Source: Nilaparvata lugens
Lineage: Eukaryota; Arthropoda; Insecta; Hemiptera; Delphacidae
DNA length: 64,000 bases
Direction of reading: 5' to 3'
Assembly (NCBI RefSeq): GCF_014356525.2
Contig: NC_052518.1
Location: 13,036,201-13,100,200, forward strand
The notes under the pieces: generated by a model
The model's database searches: none
What the model was told of the DNA's origin: nothing
Seen by the model: the letters and a program-made list of their open reading frames with translations, nothing else
Program-made: the position numbers and the translations under genes
Part shown: positions 32,700 to 45,153 of the stretch, in pieces
Layout: each line of letters begins with the position of its first letter
Position numbering within the stretch: the stretch's first letter is position 1

Positions 32700-34435
32700 C
32701 TTGATACCTGTCTGTGTTTTGAGACGTAATAATTTTGTGCAAGGAGTGGATCTGGCTTGTAGCCTGCAATGAGCACGCGATGCATGGTTTAGGTGGGCTA
32801 GACATTAGGCAGGTATTAGGTATTAGACAAGGCCATGCTTCGGCTCAATCTCAAGCTCAACATGCAAACCTATTGCTATTGCTGACGGTGTAGCAGACGA
32901 ACGAGCAAATAAAATAAGACATCTTAATTATTTCGAACACCTGACTGTGCTACTACAGATTTTTTCTACTTCTTCAATTAACATCTTGATACTTTGAATC
33001 AATATCTCAGTCCGTTACTCCAACAGCAAACTTTTCAATCTCATGAGCTTCAAAGAACTTTTGTCTTGGCATATTATTTTCTCAAGGAACTAGAATGCAT
33101 TCATTTTTTATATACAGTAGAAAATAAGGGCGCTGATAGGCATTATCTAATCAACTGTTTTTTTTGTATGATGCCTACATAAGCTCCTGATTTGTCTGTA
33201 GATAATGGAAGAGAAAATTATTAAGACTTCTGGCCCACAATCCATTTTCAATAATTTTGGATGAAAAATATTTTGTCAATTAGAATGGCTAATAGTCATC
33301 GCCATCAATAAATATGCAAAAAACTGAACAATTGTAATTTAGATGATATTCGTAAAAGAAATATATTACAGGAGACAAAATAATGTTATTATCTTATGAT
33401 TGCTTCATTGGATTGTAACATTCTCCTCTATCTATATAATCTATCTCTAATCCATAGAAAAAAATTCAATTCCAATGGGAGAGGAAATCATTAACTTTTT
33501 GTCAATTGTATACTAAAGCTTTGTAGTTTTTTAGTAGGTTGATATTGTCCCCATTTTTTTGTGAAAACTGGTTTTGATGAATCGCTTGAAATGTGATAGC
33601 CCAACGTTGAGACCCATATCGTGTCTAGTGTCTAGTTTGCAATTAATATTGGCTGCTTTTTTGAGGAAAATATTTGGAGAAAAAGAAGCGGACGAAGAAG
33701 GAAGGAATGAGAGTCAAAGATGACGTGAAAAGGAGGGAAGGAGTGAACAAGATCGTCTCGTACTAATAGTTCTGGTCTGGTCCGAGTTCTGTGGGTGGGC
33801 AAGCTCCAAATGAAGACATCAACTTGTAGTGCAATCGGCCACACACGTCTTTCGATAGCACTGGACAAAGAGGAAACGAGAGAGGAGAGAGAAGAGCCAA
33901 GAGAAGGCCTTCTCTTCAGTTGAAGAGCCTCTCTTTCAAATCGTCTCGCCAAAAATCCATTAATCTGTTTTATCAGCATGAGAGCCCTTGACAGGCATTT
34001 CTCTACGCCTAAACTAACTTACTGAAACCTGATAATAAAATTCTAGTGCTCGTCTCCAAATGAACAGTTATGTCCCCAAAGTACCTTCCTCCTTCCTTTC
34101 CGTGGGATGATTCTCCTTCCTCCAGTCATCTCCAGTATTAAGCACCCAAGAATAAGTAAACAATGACTGTTACTAATGTGAGTTGACTCCACGCAGCCTT
34201 TATGCTAGCTGAACACAGGAAAATGACCAAGCAATAAATTACAGTCTATACTCCATAGTTAACATTAAACGTTAATTACTAATAAAATTATACATTACAT
34301 TACTGATTTGTGAATAAAACTCAAGTGTATTCTCAAAATTAAAACTTTGTATATACTATCCGTATAGACTCAAGAATGGATGTTGAGTTCATGTAAGTTG
34401 CAAATAAAAATTGTACAATTGGATATAATTAAAAA
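32700..34435. other. Intronic stretch, no gene called
   Basis: The 115-codon minus-strand frame 33,979-33,632 has a Ser/Leu-rich middle and no recognisable domain. The DNA there is purine-rich on the plus strand (33,660-33,930), which opens chance frames. Confidence 0.4.
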
Positions 34436-34442
34436 CAGTATA

Positions 34443-34795
34443 TAGAATTTTTTAATGTGGATCATATAGATCAATCAAATAACGTTTGGCAAATGATAGG
34501 CTATTGTGTATAACGTTTCTGTTTTCTCCTACCATTTCAATAGAATTTTGCAATCATGAAGATTGATTAAAAATTGAGTATTTGAGTCTTGAACTTCCAG
34601 ACCTGGAATTAATATCTAGAACTAATATCTAAAATTTTTGAATATGAATCATCTAGATCAATCAAATAACGTTTGGAAAATGATAAGCTATATTGTGTAG
34701 AGCGTTTGGGTTTTCTCCTACCATTCCAATAGAATTTTTCAAACATGAAGATTGAATAAAAATTAAGTATTCAAGTCTTGATCTTCCAGCATGAT
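34443..34795. repeat. Tandem duplication, unit 187 bp
   Basis: GATCAATCAAATAACGTTTGG occurs in both units at a spacing of 187 bases, as do TTTTCTCCTACCATTTCAAT/TTCCAAT and ACATGAAGATTGA-like phrases. The units are about 34,443-34,629 and 34,630-34,795. Confidence 0.8.
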
Positions 34796-35035
34796 AAAAT
34801 AGTGCGGATTTTCAAAATTGATTGGTGAGGGATTACAGGAGTCAGCACTGTAAAGTGGATGTAGAGAAAATTCATCGTCGATTCCTATGAATTTGATGCA
34901 ATAGGAAGGAAAAATAGAAATGAAAAGATTTCAGTTACAACGCTATTTCCACAGCAATGCATTTTTCAAATTAGAAAAATAATTACAAGAATATGAAATA
35001 TACATGGTACTTTAAACCAATTTTATCCATCTAAG

Positions 35036-35160
35036 AACTACAAGACTCAACCTATTTCGGACTATGTGTTATCTAAATTTGGGAGAGGATTAGCACAAGG
35101 TTACCTTATTTTTCCTCTCCCTATCATTTTGATGATGTACTTATTGTATAAATGATTAAA
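35036..35160 (+). repeat. Retrotransposon-tail-like repeat, copy 1
   Basis: CCTATTTCGGACTATGTGTT, then GGGAGAGGATTAGCACAAGG and ATCATTTTGATGATGTACTT, ending in ATTAAAGAAT. Two other copies are at 37.3 and 50.8 kb. The 3' AATAAAGAA-like end suggests the tail of a SINE or LINE. Confidence 0.75.
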
Positions 35161-35164
35161 GAAT

Positions 35165-37260
35165 ATTATTTACAAAAGAGTGGGTTTGCGGGGACAACTC
35201 CAAATGTGAATTTTTCTTGCAAAGAGTTTTAGAGGGGTGTTGGAAAAGTGAACTTCCAAATCTTGTGCTTCATCCAGGGTACTTCAAAACACTAAGAAAG
35301 TGTGTTAGAAAAAGCCGGCGGAGAATCGAAGAGAATGGACTGTGATCATCTATTTTGACTGAGTAGGCCTGTTGAATGTCCATGCTTCACGGAAAACACA
35401 TATTTTCAGCTGTGACTTTCATTGCCACTAATGTTTGGTCGTCACATTAAAATTTCCCTCAAGTTCATTCATTCATGGTATAATTTCCCACATTTTGTTA
35501 TTTACTAGTGGAAAAGAATTTATGAGCCCTGAACACCTCAGGGGCTTAAAACTAAGGATACCTGTAGCTTAAAAAATTATCGTATCTCCTCAATTCATAA
35601 TAGCTTATTCTTCTCAGCTCGCCAAGACGGGCCAAAATCATCTGCCAGATTTTGTGAAAACTCATTTCTGAGGGTATTCTATGGGTATTTCTATTTCCCT
35701 ATTCCAGAAAGGTTCACTGATTCTGTCTTCAACGCTGGGTATCTCGTTTACATAATTGTACACCCGTCAAATTAGTACTTTGTGTTGAATTGTAGAACAG
35801 AATTTTCTATTGTATATTGAATGATTTTATTCAGAATATTCCTTCTGGGTTTCATTCGTTTGATTTATAAAGACGGTATTTCCCACTTTTACACGGCTAT
35901 ACTATCCTCGATCCACTGTGATTCAAGATGAATGAATGACAACTGCTATTGTAGAGGATGAAATTGTCTTGGTTTCCAACTTAGGTACAATTACAAGTTT
36001 TCTCTAGTCTGAAACATAAGCTGCTACAGACTCAGTATTTAAAAGCTGTTTATGAGCAGTGGAAGTATGAAAAAACTGGCTAAGACTTGAAATTGAAGTA
36101 TAGATTTGGATTGATATCTGTTGCCAAGAATCAGCATCGAAGACTGGAGCAGTATTGAAAATAGATAATCCTTAAATTAAGTAGTTCTCTAGGATTGAAG
36201 GGTGGTTTGAATCATAATTATGTTGTACTATTCAAAATAAGGCAAAACTTCATCAGCTGTTACAGTGTGTGAGGGAGTGTCGTGAAGTCTCCAAATTTGC
36301 GCTACGTAATTTAGGTATGCTCCCGCAAGTGAAAATAGTAATAGTGAAGCTGGTTGATAATTTCCTCCCCAAAAAAATCAATAATAATATGCCTTGCAGC
36401 CACCACCTAATTCAGAATCCCGAAACAGGTTTAAAAGTAATATAGGCTAGGTCAGGCACTAACATCAGCCAGTGACCGGTCCAAAAGTCTTCGTTTTTTA
36501 ATAGCTTCCTCTCACAATGGAATTGAACCCTCATCCGTTCTCTATTCCGTTATGGGCTATTTTTAGAAATGAACTCATTCATGGACTTCCTGGCTCTTGA
36601 TACTATTGTCATTACGAAAATATTAATCAACTCACGATTTAGAATCTACTCAATCGGTTTATTTTAGATCTGAGATTGTACATTGCAGTTTGGTGAACTC
36701 CTACATATCTGTATCAATAAAGTGTCCAATACAGTGAGTATATTATTCCTATAAGTTCTAATAGATCCATTCATATACTCGATCGGCCGGCCAATGGGAA
36801 AAGTCACATTAGAACTGCTGAGAATTATAATACCGGAAACTGACTCTGATACTGATATCTGGCAATCTTCCTTCACTCATCTCCAGGGGAAGCTCTGAAT
36901 TTAACTCTCATAATAATTGAAGGATCAATCTTTGGGCTTTAAAAGACCTTTGAAAATCTAATTACAGTCACTGTGAACATCAACCTGGAGAAGCTTTGAA
37001 TTGAACTCTCATTTTGTACAGATTGTACCCTATTAATATTCTTCATATAATATGTGATGTAGTATTTTAATATAATATTGTACCTCAGCTGTGCTTTTAG
37101 AATTAAGTTTGTTTTTTTGATCCTTCAAAATTCTTTCTTTAATATGGGATTATTTTCTATTTTAATGATAATAATAATGTGAAAATTTTCTTCTATGTTT
37201 TGTTTTGAAGCATCTAAAACTACTTTGTGAAAATAATTAAGAACAGAAAATTTTGTAAAG
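35165..37260. other. Intronic stretch, no gene seen
   Basis: AT-rich. The 70-codon minus-strand frame near 36,664-36,876 has no recognisable features. Confidence 0.45.
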
Positions 37261-37264
37261 TGAA

Positions 37265-37402
37265 CAAGTACAAGACTTGACCTATTTCGGACTATGTGTA
37301 ACCTTATCTAAATTTCGGAGAGGAATAGCACAAGCTTACCTTATTTTCTCTCCGTATCATTTTTGATGATTTACTTTTATGAATCAATAAAGAATTGTAT
37401 TA
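37265..37402 (+). repeat. Retrotransposon-tail-like repeat, copy 2
   Basis: Same order of phrases as copy 1: GACCTATTTCGGACTATGTG, CGGAGAGGAATAGCACAAGC, TGATGATTTACTT, and a terminal AATCAATAAAGAATTG. Confidence 0.75.
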
Positions 37403-37409
37403 CCATTAT

Positions 37410-38840
37410 AAAATTATAGGAATAGAATTTGTGAATCTGATAACTGTCACTGGAGCCTAATACTGGACCAAATTATATGCGGTTTGTATTAAAACAAAAA
37501 CAAATCTTAGCTGTCTTTTATATGCACGTTTCAGTTGCTTGTGAGAAAATCATGTTAATTTATCCAAAAATGTAAAATAGTGGTGATATTTCGCGTCTTA
37601 TTGATAACAATCAAAGGTCTCTGCTTGTAGCTGATTGCTAGATTTATGATTGGTTTGTAGTATTGAATGAGATGGAGGTATTAATTTTAAAAAAGCAAGT
37701 GAAGTGTTTGGCGCTGTGAGTTTAGCTGGATGGTTTGAACAAACTTTTTATCTTCTATAAACTCATTCAACAACGTGTTTTTGAACTACTCATTCAATCA
37801 ATCTTTGTACTATTATTAGTCTTTAATCATTGTTTCTCCTAACAAAATCGAATCGATTTTCACGGAATTTTTGAGGCTTAAAATAGATTCTGATAGCTTT
37901 TGAATGGAGATTGTGATACTATTTTTGTAAAATTCATTGCTACCAGTTTTTTTCGCTTGCCTTCAAGAATAATCATTGTGTGAAAGAAAACAAATCATTG
38001 TTTGGTTCGATTGGAATTAGATTGGTTCGATAGGATTGGATATAACTATTTTTCAGTTACAGTTTGTGTGACTTGTTAAATAAAGCCTGACAGAATAATC
38101 TGACCGAATTAATCTGACGAGCTAGACATGTTTTTACCTTAGTTCGGTGCTATGCCAAGTGGATTGGATATGATTAGCTGGTTGAATATAGATAATCTCG
38201 TTCAGTGTTAACTCAGTAAATATGTCAATAACTGTTATAAAATATTGAATATATTTCGTTATATATTAGTACCAGTTTGAAAATCAAATTGCAATGCATA
38301 TTGATCCAAAGAAACAGGTATTTTAAGATTAGACATTCATTGTATACATAATATTTGTGAAAGGGAGTGCAACATACAAGGTGTAGAACCGTTTATCAAT
38401 TGGATTGCTGAATTATGAACTTTTTATATTCGCAACAAGAGTTCTTAGAATAATAGAATGTTGAAAAGCGTAAAATTATGGATATCCATTCACTCTGTAT
38501 CGTGTTGAATCTTGCTGTTATTTGCCATGATTTGATATTTTTTTAAAATTTCATTATTTCTAATTCAAATTCAAAAACTTATATGCTTATGTAGCCTACT
38601 TAAAATTGTCTGCAACCTTTTAAGAAGTTTGTTTTTGTTATCTGTTCTTCCTCTTTTGTATCGTCTAGCTCTCTTCTCTGTACTGAAAGTTGATGAGGAG
38701 CATATCATCAGAAATTCTGTTCTGATAATTAACATCCATTCTGTGTTCAAAATCCACAATTCAATTTCATGTCGATACAATTACATCATCTTACTAAATA
38801 TCATTTCCATATGTTTCAATATAGTCCAGGCAATGAATGC
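37410..38840. other. Intronic stretch, no gene seen
   Basis: AT-rich. Overlapping short frames at 38,571-38,889 lack any recognisable feature. Confidence 0.45.
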
Positions 38841-38845
38841 TCAAA

Positions 38846-39880
38846 AAAGGGTAGCCTATAGAGGGAAAAGTTGGGAAGACAATTTTTGACCCCGCAGTTC
38901 TGTTTAGGGTAGTAAGGAGGTAAACATATCAAAAGTCCCCACCCCTACCCCTGTGCTAAGGGCGTGGGGGTGGTTTAAAGGTACCATTTTTTGGTTTCTC
39001 GCATAAAACTCAAAAACTATGTATCTTAAGGACTTGACTGTCATATAACAAATTAAAGTTTACGTTATTCCATACAATATTCATCCCACAAATTTTTCTA
39101 TATCTCCTCTAGTTTTCGAGATATCCGTTCTTGAAGGTGTGACATTTTTGAAAAAAAAACACGTTTGCCACCAATTTTTTTCCATTTTTGCTCTTATAAC
39201 TTTTCAAAAATCGATGGGAAAAATCCATGCTGATTATGAGCTTATAGAGCATTAAATTCTCTTCGATTTGATGTATAATTTCACACTTTTACGAATTTCC
39301 CTACACCTTTTGAAAAAATCTCCATTTTTGCAACAATAGACAAATTGACAAAGGAATTCGGAGGGAATGTTTTAAACACAATTTTTGACTTTGCAGCTTT
39401 GTTGAGACTAGTTGGGAGGTGAACATATCAAAAGTCCCCATTCCTAACTCATGTGCTAAGGGGTTGAGGGTGGTTTAAAAGTTGCATTTTTCAGCGTTTT
39501 GCTTCCACGCTCATATCTTGAGAACAATGCGTTTAACCGACATAACTAACAGAAATGAAGCTTGATGAATTCTCTACACTTTTTTTGTACTGGGGTTTTG
39601 TGATATCCCCAACAGTTCCCGAGATATTCGCTCTTGAAGGTGTTAATTGTTAAAATAAGTGGTTCTTATGCTGATGTTTTGCTCTTTCAGGCTTATAACT
39701 CTCCAACAATGCATCATGAAAACTTATGCTTATCTTTTTTTTGTAGAGCATTGAATTCTCTTTGAAATGATGTATTATTTCACAATTCTAAGTATTCATT
39801 TCATTGTTATAGCAGCTCCAATGTAGGGGGTGAAATTTTCATTGCTGCAACTTTTCCCTCTATAACCTTTCCTTGACTGG
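38846..39880. mobile_element. About 1 kb element with inverted ends and two internal ~500 bp modules
   Basis: The left edge TATAGAGGGAAAAGTTG (38,857-38,873) has its inverse CAACTTTTCCCTCTATA at 39,848-39,864. Inside, CAATTTTTGACCCCGCAG (38,880) and CAATTTTTGACTTTGCAG (about 39,380) start two modules. Each contains ACATATCAAAAGTCCCCA, a GTGCTAAGG...GGGTGGTTTAAA phrase, and a GAGATAT(C/T)CG(T/C)TCTTGAAGG phrase. It is non-coding and best read as a non-autonomous transposon with an internal duplication. Confidence 0.65.
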
Positions 39881-39884
39881 ACTA

Positions 39885-41150
39885 ATAATTCTTCAATTCA
39901 TATTATGACCATTCATGTACATCATGACTATTGATATAAATGATAAAATTGATGAAATTTATTATAATAATGAACAAGGAAGAAATAAAATGAAGAAGTT
40001 ATACTAGTTGATTGATTTAAAAATATATAATAAAGCTTATTCTGTTGAACATCATAAATTACCTAATCCAAGCCAGAATTTATTTATAAGCTACATGATT
40101 GAATTTTAATCTAATTCAATGCAATCGCTCGAATCAGATGTGCGAAGAGTACTTCGACCCACATAAAAAATTTTCTCACGAAATTATCTCAAGTTATTCT
40201 GCAAGTACCTGCATCAACCTCCACTTCTCAACATGATATTGTAAGTCAAAGATTTAGTACAGTCTTAGATATTTATAAAATGTTAAATTATATGGATGGA
40301 TAATAATTATTGACACCAATTATAATAATGATAATTTTTATTCTAATGATAATTTTATTTGCACACTTGACTATTAAATATTGAATATTACTAGAATATT
40401 AAATAATGGTGTGAATGAAGGTGAAGGATTAAGTTAGAGTTTTCAACCACGCAGAGATAGACAAGACTAATTAAATTTTCAAGCCAATTCAAAAAATTAG
40501 TTTCAATTTTTCTCATGTTTCAACTATAATCAACTAAATTTATTTATTTCTATTTATCATACTTTTCAACAGAGTAAATTTATCTATAGTGCTGGGCTAT
40601 TCATTGATATCAATAATAAGACTATCATTATTTATCATTATATGTTAATAAATTACTTCATCAGATTTTTTTAATTAATTTATTAAAATTCAGATTTTTT
40701 TAAAATATTTCCTCTTGAAAAAATCAATTTTGGATAGCTCTTTTCTTCAGATGGGAGTTAATTATTGAATATAGTGTGAAAATGAAAATGTAATAGAATC
40801 TACTAAATTTTCAATGAATAGACTATTTATTCAAAATAAAAATGTTATAAAAAAGCTTGAGTGTATCGTGTAAATTGGAAATTGAAAGAAGGGTTTCATG
40901 TGTATTCACTTTGAAGTAACAAACATCATATCCGTCAACTCATTAAAGAGTTCATCAGCAAGGGTCTTTTTTATGAAGTTGAGTTGTAGACCATGGTGAT
41001 GAGTCATCTTTGCAAAATGAATATAACAGGGGCGAGGCTGGAATGTATAGAATTTGTACGGATTGAAGCAGAAGTGGCAGCAGCATACCACATGCGCTGT
41101 TAGAAAACAATACGGTAATGTCGATTTATTAGTTTGCATGGCGGGGAGCG
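39885..41150. other. Intronic stretch, no gene seen
   Basis: Very AT-rich to about 40,900. Confidence 0.5.
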
Positions 41151-41480
41151 GGGCGGAATGGCGAGGGGGGAGGTTCTAGCGTGAGCGTGCAATGTTCAGT
41201 GATGTGTGTTTATGATCGTTCTGTTTCCAGTTGTAATTTTGATGGCAGTCCGTCTCCCCATAAATTAGAAGGACTTTAAGGATTAAAAGTGTTTTTATTA
41301 GCTTGGGAGACCGGCCGGTTGAGGGGGGACCGGTGGCCAAGAAGGAAGACGGGTCATGAAGCTGAATCAGCGGACTGGGTGAGGGGAAGGGGACTTCGTG
41401 TGCGGTCCTACCAGGGGTGTGCCTGAGTAGTAATAGAGACATCATCGCTTGAATCATAGGCAGGACCTACCGCGAAGAGA
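41150..41480. promoter_or_regulatory. GC-rich intronic block, candidate regulatory DNA
   Basis: It stands out in composition (GGCGGGGAGCGGGGCGGAAT just before, then GGGAGACCGGCCGGTTGAGG and GGGGACCGGTGGCCAAGAAG). It includes homeodomain-type AT cores (CCATAAATTAG, GTTTTTATTAG) set between GC-rich parts and carries no known repeat from this window. The minus-strand frame 41,457-41,176 is Pro/Ser-rich with no domain. Role unproven. Confidence 0.25.
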
Positions 41481-41484
41481 CAGT

Positions 41485-42900
41485 ACCACCGCAGTCCTGA
41501 ATTATTATTGACCTAAGCTGCATCTTAGTCCGACTTACGTCAAAATATTTATTACTGGAAATATACTTCAAATCCGACCGGATTTAATACATCTTGCTAC
41601 ATTCTTGTCCATATTCATGAAAATTGAAATTACATTTTTTTTCTTTCCTCCTCTCCATCCACCACTCACCCACCTATATTAGCACTTCTCACTCTGCTCG
41701 CAACACAGCTGTTGGTATCTCATTAAACTGATTGCAAGTGTATAGAATACCAATGCAAATGCTTCTGCCTACAGCCTACCACTCCGATAAAAATTCCTAT
41801 CTCCAATTCTAGGAATGGTGAAGATCATCTAATTGAAAGACACAATTATGGGCTGGCATATTAAAGTAAATGGCATTGTTGAGATTCAATTGGTTGACTC
41901 TGTTCTGATGAGATTCTATCCTACTTGGAAAATGCAGAATGATCGGATCCGTCTCTGTAGACTAAGATAGAAGGATAAAAAAAATTAAGGACCAAATACA
42001 GAATGGATTATACTATAAATTGCAAAAGCTTTGGAGTACTCATTAACCGGACTGAAGGACAATTTTTTTAGCAGACTCAAATGTGGCTTTGCATCAGCTA
42101 CATCAAAAATTATAAGCGTTCCGTAATTTTTTCTATTGACAGGTGACAAGTTCAGCATATTCATAACTACAAGTAATTTGCTGTTTTCAGCAGATTCAAT
42201 ATATTCTTCTCCAGCTACTTCATCAAGTTCTTCAATTATAGTAGATTGCTAAAACGTACTGATACTGATGGCATTGCTTTCTCATATTCATGTTTGCAAT
42301 GAAGTACTAAAACATTAACATATCTTCGTTACAAAACTTTGATGTGTGGAAAAATGAAATTACATTGAATGGAAAAATGATCTCTCAGAAATATATAATA
42401 TTTCTTCCTTGCAGTCATTCATAATTTCATCGAGTAATAAATGCAATCTTACTTTGATCTGTGTTTCCAGAAGAGTATAAAGTGATATTTAACCTGATTT
42501 TTGTTTGAAATTAGAACAGAATACTTGATAGTATATGTAGAATGAGTGTATACATCTTTATACTTCATACAGGGCTATAATTAACTGTCATGGGATTGTG
42601 GGTTGCCGTGATCAAGAAGGCATTTTCCCTAGGGCGAGGCCTTGTCATTGCACTGCCACTTGGTTGACCCATGCAAATTAAAAGATGTTGCAAAAGTATA
42701 AAAGAAAAATGAAAATTCGTTTTATAGATAACTATTGAAGTTTCAAAAGAGGGAATAATTTCTGATAATATTTTTTTCAGTCATCATTGAATTTCAGGTG
42801 ATGATTTCAAAGTGAAAGAATGATAAATTTCAAATGAATGATAAACTAAGCAATGTAGAATTCTTGTATCACTGGAGAAACCTGTCTCAAGTCCTTCTTC
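41485..42900. other. Intronic stretch, no gene seen
   Basis: No coding or repeat structure recognised. Confidence 0.45.
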
Positions 42901-42934
42901 TTTTTACTTCTTCGACGAAACTGAGTTTCGGATG

Positions 42935-43215
42935 GATAGATAGAGATAGAGGGAGTATAAGAGAGTCTGAGAGGGAGAGAGAGATTGTGAAAAGAAGGTG
43001 TGAGTGTAGTGTAGAAGGGAAAATATTGGACAGATGGAGAAAGAGACGCCTGAAAAGAGAGAAAGAGGAATTATGCTGGTATAAAGAAGTGACAAAATTC
43101 TCAAAGAGATTGATGAGGTTGGAGGTAAAGGAACGGAGAGCCAGAGTATGTGAGTGAGCTTGCAGAGAGTGAGAGGGAAGGAGCCAGTTAGTAAGATAGT
43201 GTGAGTGAGAGAATG
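42935..43215. promoter_or_regulatory. GAGA-rich tract
   Basis: Many GAGAG/GAGAGAG cores lie within 280 bases (for example GAGAGGGAGAGAGAGATTG near 42,970 and GAGAGTGAGAGGGAAGGAGC near 43,165). GAGAG is the core site of the insect GAGA factor, which marks promoters and Polycomb response elements, including those at engrailed/invected in Drosophila. Plain purine-rich simple sequence is the alternative. The frame 42,834-43,157 is opened by the purine bias. Confidence 0.3.
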
Positions 43216-44134
43216 GGAGAGATTTTGAGCGATTGCTGTAGAATCGGTGAGTGCCCGTAAAGATCTATTGGGTCTGAATTGGTGTTATCATAATACAGCG
43301 CTTGTGCTTGTCTTTTACTTGGGAGCTAGACGGTCTCACTGGTAGTTATATCTTTCACGATTTTTTGTCATTGTCATTTCCAACGTTGATCTATAGAGGC
43401 GTTCATCTTCCATATTATACACGGTTGTGAATCTATATATAAGTCAGAAAAGTACTCTGGTGATTCTCAACAATGATGTCACTCACATATGAGAGAAGAG
43501 AGAAGTCAAAAAATACTTGAATGTTGAGGACATTTTTAATAGTTTTTTGATGCTAAGCTCTTGCATATTTTACGACCAAGTTTTACATTCGACTCTCTTC
43601 TTGTCAGACATTATGAGATCGTTTTCTTGTGCTCGAAAATATTGCTAATGTCAAACCTTTGAAACAAATCATAGATCCACTCATCCATGTGACACACAAG
43701 CATATATGAATGAATATATGTATGGTACACACATATAAGCTGGATAGATTTAATCAATGACAGCATGTACCATATGCCCTAGTATCATACCTTCCACAGA
43801 TCCTTGTAGGTCTCTTGATGACGTGTTACATCTCATTCATACTCAAATGATGATTGAGTGAGAAATATTCATTGTTAAGTGAATGTCCAATAGTATGAAT
43901 CACATTGAATATTATGGAATATTAGATTGAATTATGAAACGTACTAGAAATTATGAAAAAAATAAGATTAATTTTTTTAGGTTGTGAACATAAGAATTAA
44001 ACTACATCTGGAAAACGAGTGATTCTCTGAAACTGATAATTTAATCCATAGATTCTAGAATAAGTGAGATTGGATTGAATTGCAATTTTTATTATTTTCT
44101 TCAATGTGATCACCAAATAAGTAGTGGTGAGATT

Positions 44135-44138
<4 letters not shown>

Positions 44139-44180
<42 letters not shown>
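44139..44180. repeat. (TA)n microsatellite
   Basis: About 21 uninterrupted TA dinucleotides. Confidence 0.95.
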
Positions 44181-44183
<3 letters not shown>

Positions 44184-44778
44184 AACGCTTGCTCACAGAA
44201 CTCTCTTCCTTTGAGGACTACAGTACCTTATTCTTCTTCTATCTATATCTTCTTTTTCTGTAACTATACTATGTATAAAGGAAGAAATAGGCTTATAATG
44301 TACGGTAGACGAAATACGTGTTTGACATCATCACGTCTGAACTAGGTAAACTGATTAGCTTGAAATTTTGCATGAAGATGACTAACGATTTTTAAAGGCC
44401 TATTTTCATTTTTGTTAATCGATTAATTATAATCTCAATGATTAAAACAGATTTATTCAATATTTGATGTATTAGAAATAAGTTACAGAATTGCAAGTTC
44501 TCTCTTGTAGTCTTTTTGTATGTAAATAGTTGCATCGGATTGTTCTCATCCTTCTTCCACTAATCTGTCATCTTATTCTTGTATATACTTCCTTTTTTAA
44601 ATAATTTCTCTTCGACGTTTCCGATTCAAAGTTCACTTAAGATGAAAGCCTAATCAAATCGTGAAGTTTTACTATTAAATAGTTTCTCAATTGTAAATTG
44701 TTACAGGTTTTAATACTTTCAATATCAATAAGAAACTCTAAAAATAGATTCGATCTATTTGTGCTTTAAAGAGACACT

Positions 44779-44812
44779 TGCGGAGCACGGGTTACCTGTT
44801 AGTATTTAATAA
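44779..44812 (-). repeat. Isolated terminus of the 10.74 kb repeat family
   Basis: GCGGAGCACGGGTTACCTGT is the inverse of the terminal phrase at 10,735-10,755 with few differences. Confidence 0.4.
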
Positions 44813-45129
44813 ATTTATGGGTTCACGAGTTTTAATAGCCGAGATAGATTAATCCAAGTCATATTAAGTAACATTCCACGTGTCTAGAATCTATATTAAT
44901 GGACAAATATCGACTGTACTATTCTAATATAGTAGGAGTATAGAAGATAGGTAGTATAGATTTTATTGAAGAAATTTACATTGATGGAACTGAGAGAGCT
45001 GCTTCATAATATAAACAAAATGGGAAGGAACTTGAGAATCTGCTATTTGAAATCCAGTCTAGCATCACTTTTTTTTTAGTTTTTCCTCCAATGTCATAAT
45101 TGTATTATGATTATAGTATTTTATACAAT

Positions 45130-45153
45130 AAATGAATAAATAAATAAATAAAT
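45130..45153. repeat. (AAAT)n run
   Basis: A short run of about six AAAT/AATA units. Confidence 0.8.

Noticed and set aside
33632..33979. 115-codon minus-strand frame
   Set aside because: Low-complexity Ser/Leu composition over purine-rich DNA; no recognisable domain or splice context.
42834..43157. 107-codon Arg/Glu-rich frame
   Set aside because: Produced by the GAGA-rich composition; no homology recognised and no conserved structure visible.
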